DNA of 8,284 bases from Chloroflexota bacterium (lineage in GTDB: Bacteria; Chloroflexota; Limnocylindria; QHBO01): NCBI GenBank assembly GCA_031177555.1, contig JAPSGM010000072.1, positions 1-8,284 of the forward strand, read 5' to 3'. Positions 1 to 6,212 of this stretch are shown here, one piece after another. The notes below the pieces were generated by a model, which was given only the letters and a program-made list of their open reading frames with translations, had not been told where the DNA came from and made no database searches. The position numbers were made by a program, and so were the translations under genes. Position 1 is the first letter of the stretch. The number at the start of each line of letters is the position of its first letter.

Positions 1-1
1 G

Positions 2-481
2 GTGCCGCGGGTCGACGAGTTCGCCTACACGCCGGGTGACATCGGGGAGGCGTACGGCGAGCTGGGCCTTCGCTTCACCGCCCTCCAGGTCGCGTACGTC
101 GCCGAGCCCCGGCTCTCGCTGTTCGCTATGCGGGTGGCTCCGCCAGAGGTCACGACGGAGGAGCTGGAAGCGTACCTGGAGACCGCCGGACGCTACGTCG
201 GCATCGCCGGGCTGGTTCGCGAGCCGTGGGAGCTGCGGACCATGGGCCGGCGGGTGGCCTGGGTCCGTCCGGAGGACAACGCCACGGCGCTCGGGACCCA
301 CATCTACACGTGGGCGGCGGGCGAGTACGTCTTCCTCATGATCGGGGTCGACCAGGACCTCAACCGAGCGATGTTCCGGGCGCTCCCCGGCGAGCAGGCC
401 CCGACCCCGACCCCCCGGCCCAGCCGCACGCCGCGCGCGACGCCGACGGCGAGCCCGAGCGCCTCCGCGGGCTCCTCGTAA
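2..481 (+). CDS. Protein of unknown function with Pro/Thr/Ser-rich C-terminal tail (probably 5'-truncated by the window)
   Basis: An open frame runs from the window edge to a TAA stop at 479-481. The GTG at position 2 could be a start, but no upstream sequence is visible, so the gene more likely begins outside the window and this is its C-terminal 159 residues. I do not recognise a family. The body (about residues 1-130) looks like a compact alpha/beta domain with alternating hydrophobic stretches, and no membrane helix is visible in this part. From about residue 132 it changes to a low-complexity tail of Pro, Thr, Ser, Ala and Arg (PTPTPRPSRTPRATPT). Such tails are common on exported or surface proteins of GC-rich Chloroflexota and Actinobacteria. 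An exported protein is therefore plausible, but any signal peptide would lie outside the window. Only 24 bp separate it from the exchanger gene that follows on the same strand. Confidence 0.6.
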   Translation: MPRVDEFAYTPGDIGEAYGELGLRFTALQVAYVAEPRLSLFAMRVAPPEVTTEELEAYLETAGRYVGIAGLVREPWELRTMGRRVAWVRPEDNATALGTHIYTWAAGEYVFLMIGVDQDLNRAMFRALPGEQAPTPTPRPSRTPRATPTASPSASAGSS

Positions 482-505
482 CGGCCGCGCTACCATCGCG
501 CCCAG

Positions 506-1588
506 ATGGTGAAGCGCATCGCCTACGGCGTCGGGGCGGTCGGCACCGTGGCCGCCATCGTGCTGCGCTACGCCCTCGACGCCGACCCGACCCTCACCTT
601 CGGCGTCGCCGCGCTCGCCATCCTGGGGTTGGCCTACACGCTCGGCCACGCGACCGAGCAGCTCGGCGCGGCGGCCGGCCCGCGCATCGGCGGCATCATG
701 AACGCCACGGTCGGCAACGTGGGCGAGATCATCATCGCCGCCTTCCTCATCGTCGACGGCAAGATCGAGATCGTGCACGCCTCGCTGACCGGGTCGATCG
801 TCGGCAACCTCCTCCTCGTCCTCGGGGCCTCGCTCCTCCTCGGCGGGCTGAGGAACGGCGTGCAGCGTTTCGACGCGCAGGCGACCGGCATGAACGCCGC
901 GTCGCTGATCCTGGCGACCATCGGCCTCATCGTCCCGGCCACCTTCGCCTTCCTGGTCGGCGGCGGGGAGGGCACCACCGCCGGGGACCCGGCCTTCTTC
1001 CGGATCGAGGCGCTGACGGTGGGCGTCGCCATTCTGCTGCTGATGACCTACGCGGCCCAGACCTGGTTCTTCCTGCGCTCGCCCGAGTCGCCGGTCGCGG
1101 CGCATGGCGAGCAGGAGCGGCCGGAGTGGAGCTGGCGGATGGCGCTGGGCGTGCTGCTGGCCTCGGCCGCCGCGCTGACGGTCGGCAGCGAGATCCTGGT
1201 CCACACCCTGGAGCCGGCGGTCGCCTCGCTGGGCATCAGCGAGTTCTTCATCGGCATCATCCTGATCCCGATAATCGGCAACCTGGCCGAGCACGTCGTG
1301 GGTGTCACCCTGGCCTGGAAGAACAAGATGGACTTCAGCTTGATCACCTCGATCGGGAGCGCCACCCAGATCGCGCTGTTCGCGGCCCCGGTCCTGGTCT
1401 TCTTCGGCCTGCTGGTCGGGAACCCGGTGACCCTCGTGTTCAGCCCGCTCGAGGTCGTTTCGGTGGCGGTTGGCGTAATCATCGCCTCGTACATCGCCAT
1501 CGACGGGCGCTCCAACTGGGTGGAGGGCCTGCAGCTGACCAGCGTGTACCTGATTGTGGCCATCGCATTCTTCTTCCTGACGCCATAG
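506..1588 (+). CDS. cax: Calcium/proton (cation/H+) exchanger, CaCA superfamily, CAX/ChaA type
   Basis: This 360-residue integral membrane protein is about the usual length for bacterial CAX exchangers. Members use the proton gradient to expel Ca2+ or related cations across the cytoplasmic membrane. The protein consists almost entirely of hydrophobic segments, about 10-11 predicted helices, and shows the two inverted alpha-repeats of the family. The first carries GGIMNATVGNVGEIIIA with G70-N71-x-x-E74. The second carries PIIGNLAEHVVG with G258-N259-x-x-E262-H263. The two glutamates are the expected cation-coordinating residues. The linker between the halves (about residues 190-210) is short and charged, with no long acidic loop. 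The ATG at 506 has no convincing Shine-Dalgarno sequence upstream, and a GTG one codon later is an alternative. The stop is a TAG. The gene lies 24 bp after the first gene and 12 bp before the WYL regulator, so co-transcription is likely. The family assignment is strong; ion specificity (Ca2+, Mn2+ or Na+) cannot be read from the sequence. Confidence 0.9.
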   Translation: MVKRIAYGVGAVGTVAAIVLRYALDADPTLTFGVAALAILGLAYTLGHATEQLGAAAGPRIGGIMNATVGNVGEIIIAAFLIVDGKIEIVHASLTGSIVGNLLLVLGASLLLGGLRNGVQRFDAQATGMNAASLILATIGLIVPATFAFLVGGGEGTTAGDPAFFRIEALTVGVAILLLMTYAAQTWFFLRSPESPVAAHGEQERPEWSWRMALGVLLASAAALTVGSEILVHTLEPAVASLGISEFFIGIILIPIIGNLAEHVVGVTLAWKNKMDFSLITSIGSATQIALFAAPVLVFFGLLVGNPVTLVFSPLEVVSVAVGVIIASYIAIDGRSNWVEGLQLTSVYLIVAIAFFFLTP

Positions 1589-1600
1589 GGGCCCGGACAC

Positions 1601-2620
1601 ATGGACGACGGCTGGACCGATGACGCTCGCGAGGACCGATGGGCACGCAAGCGTGACCGCCTGGCCCGGCTGCTGAGCGTCGCGTCCATCCTGTACTCGC
1701 GAGGATCCGGGGAGAGCGGCGTGGCCGTGACCGAGATCGCCGAGCTGACCGGCATGACGACGCGCACCATCTACCGCGACATCCGGGCACTGGAGGACGA
1801 GCTGGGCGTGCCCGTCTTCCAGGCCGGGCGGGGGCGGTATGGGATCGAGAGGAAGTACTTCCTGCCGCCACTGCGCCTGTCGCTGCCGGAGGCGGTGGTC
1901 CTGTTCCTGTCGTCGCGCCTCATCGCCCGCTGGTCGGACGAGTACGACCAGGCGGTGATCAGCGCCTTTACCAAGCTGGCCGATCTGCTCCCGCAGCCGA
2001 TCGCGCGGCACGTGGCGGCGACCATGCTGCGCGTCGGGCGGGCCGATCCCAACGAGCCATTCACCCGCAACTTCGCGCAGGTCGCCCAGGCCTGGGCCGA
2101 TGGGCGGGTTATCGAGTTCGACTACGAGCCGGCCGGGGCGGATCCGCGCCGGGCCCGCGTGCGGCCCTACTTCCTGGAGCCGGATGCCTACGGCCGCAGC
2201 GTGTACCTCATCGGCTGGGACGAGACCGTCGACGCCATGCGGACCTACAAGGTCGAGCGGGTGCGCTCCGCCACCCTGACCGCGGACCGCTACGAGATCC
2301 CCGAGGAGTTCGACCCGGACCGCTGGCTGGCCCACTCCTGGGGGATCTGGTCGTCGGACGGCACGAACGTCGTCGACGTCCGCCTGCGCTTCGAGCCGTC
2401 GGTGGCGCACCGCGTGCGCGAGTCGGTGTGGCATCGCTCGCAGCAGATCACGGCGCTGGACGACGGCCGCCTGGAGATGACGGTGCGGGTCGCCGGGATC
2501 GTGGAGATCCGGCCCTGGATCATGTCCTGGGGCGACGCGGTGGAGGTGCTCGAGCCCCGTGAGCTGCGCGAGGTGGTGGCGGCCTCGGTGCGCCACCTGG
2601 CGGAGCGCTACGGCCGATGA
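1601..2620 (+). CDS. HTH and WYL domain transcriptional regulator (YafY/PafC-like)
   Basis: This 339-residue cytoplasmic regulator has the standard three-part layout. An N-terminal winged helix-turn-helix of HTH_11/DeoR type lies at about residues 20-75. Its recognition-helix stretch is TGMTTRTIYRDIRALEDELG (residues 50-69), the family hallmark of 'T.RTIYRDI..LE'. A WYL domain covers about residues 150-230, with SVYLIGWDE around Y202-W206 and RTYKVERV just after it. A C-terminal WCX extension covers about residues 255-335. WYL domains bind ligands or nucleic acid, and characterised members answer to DNA damage (PafBC), phage or metabolite signals. The ATG start is 12 bp after the exchanger stop, with only a G-rich stretch as ribosome site. 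The gene ends in an ATGA overlap with the CYTH gene, so the two are translationally coupled. The target genes are unknown; autoregulation of this operon is an inference. Confidence 0.92.
   Translation: MDDGWTDDAREDRWARKRDRLARLLSVASILYSRGSGESGVAVTEIAELTGMTTRTIYRDIRALEDELGVPVFQAGRGRYGIERKYFLPPLRLSLPEAVVLFLSSRLIARWSDEYDQAVISAFTKLADLLPQPIARHVAATMLRVGRADPNEPFTRNFAQVAQAWADGRVIEFDYEPAGADPRRARVRPYFLEPDAYGRSVYLIGWDETVDAMRTYKVERVRSATLTADRYEIPEEFDPDRWLAHSWGIWSSDGTNVVDVRLRFEPSVAHRVRESVWHRSQQITALDDGRLEMTVRVAGIVEIRPWIMSWGDAVEVLEPRELREVVAASVRHLAERYGR
2602..2605 (+). promoter_or_regulatory. Ribosome binding site candidate for the CYTH gene
   Basis: GGAG lies 11 bases before the ATG at 2617, inside the end of the WYL coding sequence. 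It is somewhat distant, and coupling through the ATGA overlap probably contributes to initiation. Confidence 0.4.
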
Positions 2621-3270
2621 GCGCCGCGCTGGAGGTCGAGCTGAAGCTGCGCGCGGACGAGGCGGCGCTCGACGCGCTGGCCGTGCTGCCCCGGCTGGGC
2701 CCCGCCACGCTGGGGCCGGCGCGCGAGATCGACGAGCTGGACCGGTACCTCGACACCGCCGGCGGTGCGCTGGCCGCCGCGCGCTGGGCCTGCCGGCTGC
2801 GAACCCGTGACGGGCGGGGCTGGATCTCGCTCAAGGGGCCCGCCGAGCATGCGGCCGGCGACTCGCTGCACCGCCGCCCCGAGGTGGAGGGGCCGGCCCC
2901 CGCGCACGCGGATGCGCCGCCGGCCAGCTGGCCCGGCTCGGCGGCACGCGACCTGGTCCTGCGCCTGGCCGGCGCCGAGCCGCTGCACGAGATCCTGCGG
3001 CTGCGCCAGCGGCGGACCGAGCGCCAGGTGCTGGTGGGCGGGCGCCGCGTCGCCATCCTCAGCCTGGACCGGGTGCGCGTCGAGCGCCGGGGCCGGGAGC
3101 TGGGCGAGATGCGCGTCGTGGAGCTGGAGCTCGATCCCGGCCTTGCCGCGCCGCTGCAGCGCGCGGTCGTCGACGCGCTGCGCGGCCGTGCCGGCCTGCG
3201 CCCGGAGCCGTGGAGCAAGCTGGAGCGAGCACTGCACCTGGCGCTGGGGGCATCCGAGGCGGCCGGGTGA
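2617..3270 (+). CDS. CYTH domain protein (triphosphate tunnel metalloenzyme superfamily)
   Basis: This 217-residue soluble protein opens with the diagnostic ExExK signature, EVELK at E6-V7-E8-L9-K10. In this superfamily the signature binds metal and triphosphate inside a beta-barrel tunnel. Further family features follow in order. RYLDT is at about residue 46. A WISLKGP strand with K73 sits where the fold has a tunnel-lining lysine. A RLRQRRTERQ region follows, then the VVELELD strand with E169/E171, and finally SKLERAL near the C-terminus, like the SKYERGL end of many members. Family activities include inorganic triphosphatase, thiamine triphosphatase and class IV adenylate cyclase; sequence alone does not choose among them, though triphosphatase is the commonest for bacterial stand-alone proteins. 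There is no attached CHAD domain. The gene is coupled at both ends by 4-bp overlaps, to the WYL regulator upstream and the O-antigen ligase-like gene downstream. Confidence 0.88.
   Translation: MSAALEVELKLRADEAALDALAVLPRLGPATLGPAREIDELDRYLDTAGGALAAARWACRLRTRDGRGWISLKGPAEHAAGDSLHRRPEVEGPAPAHADAPPASWPGSAARDLVLRLAGAEPLHEILRLRQRRTERQVLVGGRRVAILSLDRVRVERRGRELGEMRVVELELDPGLAAPLQRAVVDALRGRAGLRPEPWSKLERALHLALGASEAAG
3256..3259 (+). promoter_or_regulatory. Ribosome binding site supporting the GTG start of the ligase/TPR gene
   Basis: GAGG lies 7 bases upstream of the GTG at 3267. Together with the GTGA overlap it argues for that start instead of the in-frame ATG at 3210, which would lie 61 bp inside the CYTH gene. 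Confidence 0.55.
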
Positions 3271-5480
3271 TCGGGCGACGCGCCGCGGAGCTGGCGGCGG
3301 TCGGCATCGGAGTCGCGGTCTTCGCGTACCTGGCCTGGGACGGCGCCCTGTGGGACGCGCGGCTGCAGGCGGCGCTGCACCTGGCGGCTGCCGCCGCCGC
3401 GCTGGGGCTGGCCGCACTCGCCTGGCGCGGCGCCGAGCTGCCGCGCACTCGCCTGGACCTGCCCGTCCTGGTCCTGCTGCTGGCCTTCGGCGTGGGCACG
3501 CTCTCCGCCTGGAATGCGGGGCTGTCGGCGCGGGCGCTGGCCGGCATCCTGGCCACGGCGGCCATGCTGCCGGTGGCGCTGCTGGTGCTGCGGCATCGGC
3601 CAGGTTGGACCGCCTTCGTGGTGACGCTGTCCGTCCTCGGGCTCAGCACGGTGGGGCTGGTCATGCTCGGCTGGCGCCGGATGGAGTGGGTCGCCGCCGG
3701 CGGGCCGGGGCTGCCGCCGCTGCGCCTGGGGCACGAGGGCACTCCGTTCGGGTCCGTGGCCGCGCCGCCCTTCATCATCCTGGCCGCCCTGCCCCTGGCC
3801 CTGCTGCTCCCCGACCGTCGGCTGCGCCTGGGGGTGCTGGGCGGGCTGCTGGCCATCGGCCTGCCCCTGACCGTCCTGTCCGGCTCGCGGTCGGCCTGGA
3901 TCGCCATCGTGGTCGGCCTGCTCGCCTTCGCCGGAGCGGCCGTCTACCGCTCCCTGGGGCGGGTCCGCCGTCCCCACCGGCTGACGCCCGAGGGCCTGGC
4001 CGTCGGCCTGGTCGCCGGGGCCGCCCTCGCCGTGGCCGCGGCGCTGGTCCTGCCGCGGCTGACTGAGGTCAGCTCGCTGGTGTACCGCGGCTTCCTGTGG
4101 CGCGACACGCTGGCCGCGTGGAGCACGGACCCGCTGCTGGGCATCGGGCCGGGCGCCATGCCGTTCGCGCGCCAGGCCTACGCACCGGCGCTCAGCTTCC
4201 CGGTGCGGCAGCCGCACTCGCACAACGTCCCGCTGGGCATCCTGGGCGATGCCGGCATCGTCGGCCTGCTCGCCGCGGCGGCACTGGCGGCGGCGTTCCT
4301 GGTCGCCGCCGGGCCCTGGCGCCAGCGGGCCATGCCCGGCCGCGCCGCGTCCGCGGTGCTGGTCGGGCTGGCGGCGGGGATGCTGTTCGAGGACCTGACC
4401 TTCCTTCCCGGGTTTAACCTGCTGGTCGTCCTGCTGCTGGCCCTGGCGCTGCGCGATGCCGGAGCCGTGAGGTGGCGCCCCGCCAGGCCCCGGGCGCAGG
4501 CCTGGGCACCGATGGCGGCATGGGCCGCCGCGGCGGCCGCAGGGCTGGCGCTCGCCGTGGTGATGGTGATGGGGGACGCGGCCGCGATCACGTACCGCAG
4601 CGGGATCGCGCACGCGTCCGGCGGACGCTGGGCGCCGGCGCTCGCGGCGCTGCAGCGGGCAGTCATCCTCGACCCGTGGCATCCCACCGGCCCGAAGTCG
4701 CTCGCCGTCGCCGCCGACCGGGCGAAGGACGCCGGACTGGCCACCGCCGCCGCCCGCCGCGCGGTGCAGCTCAACCCCGGCGACGGCCCGTCGTGGACCA
4801 ACCTGGCGCTCCTGTGCCGAGCGACGGAGGACCGTGCCTGCGCGCGCGAGGCGGCCGACCGCGCGGTGGATGCCGCCACCGCACCGGGACGCGAGCTGGC
4901 GAACGCCGCCCTCGTCTACGAGTGGCTCGGGGACCGGGAAGCCGCCGACCGCGCCTACCGGCTGTCGCTGCTCACCAACATGTGGACCGCGCTCACCCTG
5001 CCCTGGCCGCGCGACGTCGGGGTGGGAAATGGGCGGGCGCCGGAGATCGGGGCAGCGACCGCGGACCTGAACCTGCTGATCGCACGGCGGGCGCTGGGCG
5101 AGCCGGTCGATCCGGACGACTATCCCAGCACCTTCGCCCGCCTGCTGGCGTACGCCATGGTCGGCGACCGCGCCGCCACCGAAGCCGAGGGGCGCCGCGC
5201 GATCGCCGAGGCCCCCGCCTCGGCAACGACCTGGGAGCTGGCGGCGCTCGTGCGCCGGCACCTGGGCCGCGACGTGGGGTACGAGCTGGCGGTGGGCGAG
5301 GTCGCTCGGGGCGAGGCGCTGGGCGGCGGGCCGTCGCGGCCGCCGTCCGCGATCTACGACGTCGCCACCTTCCGCGGCTACCCGGCCGACGGTCTCGTGC
5401 GCGACGCGGAGCGGCTGCTGCCCGAGGCACCCTGGCCCTGGGTGCTGGAGCCCCTCCTGGCGCCGCCGGAGGCCCGCTGA
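3267..5480 (+). CDS. O-antigen ligase/polymerase-like membrane protein with C-terminal TPR region
   Basis: This is a 737-residue protein when started at GTG 3267. That start overlaps the CYTH stop as GTGA and has GAGG 7 bases upstream. An in-frame ATG at 3210 would add 19 non-hydrophobic residues and is less likely. Residues 1 to about 435 form a polytopic membrane domain of roughly 11-12 helices with Wzy_C/WaaL features. These are SGSRSAWIA (R208), YRGFLWRDTLAAW (R274, R279), a DPLLGIGPGAM segment, and PHSHNVPLGILGDAGIVGLL, where H317-S318-H319-N320 is the conserved loop histidine region. Family members transfer or polymerise undecaprenyl-linked glycans on the outer face of the membrane. Residues from about 440 to the end are soluble and alpha-helical, with TPR-like repeats (for example ALQRAVILDPWHP and AARRAVQLNPGDGPSW). 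Such ligase-TPR fusions are widespread in Chloroflexota and other phyla without classical LPS. Likely roles are surface polysaccharide assembly or protein O-glycosylation; no glycosyltransferase gene lies nearby to decide. Confidence 0.85.
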   Translation: MIGRRAAELAAVGIGVAVFAYLAWDGALWDARLQAALHLAAAAAALGLAALAWRGAELPRTRLDLPVLVLLLAFGVGTLSAWNAGLSARALAGILATAAMLPVALLVLRHRPGWTAFVVTLSVLGLSTVGLVMLGWRRMEWVAAGGPGLPPLRLGHEGTPFGSVAAPPFIILAALPLALLLPDRRLRLGVLGGLLAIGLPLTVLSGSRSAWIAIVVGLLAFAGAAVYRSLGRVRRPHRLTPEGLAVGLVAGAALAVAAALVLPRLTEVSSLVYRGFLWRDTLAAWSTDPLLGIGPGAMPFARQAYAPALSFPVRQPHSHNVPLGILGDAGIVGLLAAAALAAAFLVAAGPWRQRAMPGRAASAVLVGLAAGMLFEDLTFLPGFNLLVVLLLALALRDAGAVRWRPARPRAQAWAPMAAWAAAAAAGLALAVVMVMGDAAAITYRSGIAHASGGRWAPALAALQRAVILDPWHPTGPKSLAVAADRAKDAGLATAAARRAVQLNPGDGPSWTNLALLCRATEDRACAREAADRAVDAATAPGRELANAALVYEWLGDREAADRAYRLSLLTNMWTALTLPWPRDVGVGNGRAPEIGAATADLNLLIARRALGEPVDPDDYPSTFARLLAYAMVGDRAATEAEGRRAIAEAPASATTWELAALVRRHLGRDVGYELAVGEVARGEALGGGPSRPPSAIYDVATFRGYPADGLVRDAERLLPEAPWPWVLEPLLAPPEAR

Positions 5481-5511
5481 AACGGGCGTCGCAAGCGTCG
5501 CGGGGCGCTCC
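5481..5511. other. Short convergent junction between the plus-strand gene run and the Ku/pseudo-ligase operon
   Basis: Only 31 bp separate the TGA of the ligase/TPR gene from the TGA of the minus-strand pseudo-ligase gene. It holds a 7-bp direct repeat, GCGTCGC, twice, but I see no clear stem-loop with a T-tract. Termination of the two converging transcripts is therefore not explained by an obvious intrinsic terminator. Confidence 0.5.
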
Positions 5512-6204
5512 TCAGTCTCCCAGGGGCAGGCGCAGGATCAGCGCCAGCGTCGGGCGCGGGCGCGGCTCGGCCGGCGCGATCGGCGCGCGCAGCCAGGCGC
5601 CGCCGGCCGGCCCGGCGCGGTACCGCGCCTCGAGGTGCCGCGCCGACAGGCCGTCGATGCCCAGCGAGGCCAGGGCCTCGGCGACCAGCGTTCCGTCACC
5701 TTCGTAGCCACGTCCCACCGTGGCGCGGTCACCCGGCTCCAGGACCGCCTCCAGCCAGCGCCGTCGGACGCGGAACGATCGCCGCGTGGCGGCCTCGCCG
5801 CCGGCCCACAGCAGGTCGCTGGCCACGTACGCCGCCCGGCCCGGCCGCTCCCGGCCGTCGAGGCGCCGGCGCAGCAGGGCAGGATCCGGCCGCCCGTCAT
5901 CGTCGAGCACGAGCAGCGTCCCGTCGAGCACCACGCCGTCCTCGCCGAGCTGCCCGACGATCTCGGCCACCTCCGGGAAGGCCGCGGCGGCGTCGGCCAT
6001 GCCCTCGACCTGCAGCCGGATCGCGCCCCGCTCCACGAACGCGATGGCCCGCACGCCGGGCCACCACGGCTCGAAGAGGTAGTCGCGGTCGTCGAACGGC
6101 TCGTCGACCGGCGTGGCCAGCATCGGCCGCAGCGACGCCGGCAGGCGCCGGCGAGGCCCCGGCTCGTCGGGGGGATCGGGGAGCCGGAGCTGCTCTCCGG
6201 ACAC
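5512..6204 (-). CDS. Degenerate LigD-type ATP-dependent DNA ligase adenylation domain (probable pseudo-enzyme), Ku operon
   Basis: This 230-residue protein aligns by eye, end to end, with the adenylation domain of LigD/LigC ligases. The entry LRPMLATPVDEPFDD (25-39) and the LFEPWWPGVRA, VVLDGTLLVLDDDGRPD, YVASDLLWAGG, RRRWLEAVL, GIDGLSARHLEARYRAGPAG and WLRAPI segments occur in family order. Key positions differ from the active consensus. Motif I EIKWDGYRA is EPWWPGVRA, so the nucleophilic Lys is W47 and the Asp is P49. The motif III Glu is T96. Motif IIIa FDLL is SDLL. Motif IV EGIVAKR is DGLSARH (Lys replaced by R189). Motif V WLKIK is WLRAP. The OB-fold domain that follows in real ligases is absent. 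The frame is intact with normal codon use, so this is not a decaying gene. The GTG start at 6204-6202 is 8 bp after the Ku stop, implying coupled translation with Ku. Catalysis is unlikely; a structural or regulatory role in end joining is inference. Automatic annotation would probably call it a DNA ligase. Confidence 0.78.
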   Translation of the reverse strand: MSGEQLRLPDPPDEPGPRRRLPASLRPMLATPVDEPFDDRDYLFEPWWPGVRAIAFVERGAIRLQVEGMADAAAAFPEVAEIVGQLGEDGVVLDGTLLVLDDDGRPDPALLRRRLDGRERPGRAAYVASDLLWAGGEAATRRSFRVRRRWLEAVLEPGDRATVGRGYEGDGTLVAEALASLGIDGLSARHLEARYRAGPAGGAWLRAPIAPAEPRPRPTLALILRLPLGD

Positions 6205-6212
6205 CCGCGCCG

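Noticed and set aside
226..1623. A 465-codon plus-strand frame overlapping the exchanger
   Set aside because: The protein is Arg/Gly/His-rich without family features and overlaps the well-supported exchanger in another frame; it is a composition artefact.
2520..5261. A 913-codon open frame on the minus strand antisense to the CYTH and ligase/TPR genes
   Set aside because: Its translation is Arg/Gly/Pro/Gln-rich low complexity with no recognisable domain, as expected for the reverse of a GC-rich coding region. The plus-strand genes there have clear family motifs.
5481..5511. Intrinsic terminator at the convergent junction
   Set aside because: The repeated GCGTCGC units are in direct, not inverted, orientation, and there is no T-tract.
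4472..5707. A 411-codon plus-strand frame across the end of the ligase/TPR gene and into the pseudo-ligase gene
   Set aside because: Low-complexity Arg/Gly/Ala translation crossing two real genes and their convergent junction.
5512..6204. Interpretation of the ligase-like gene as an active DNA ligase
   Set aside because: The motif I lysine and several other required positions are replaced and the OB-fold domain is missing, so the fold is supported but not the activity.
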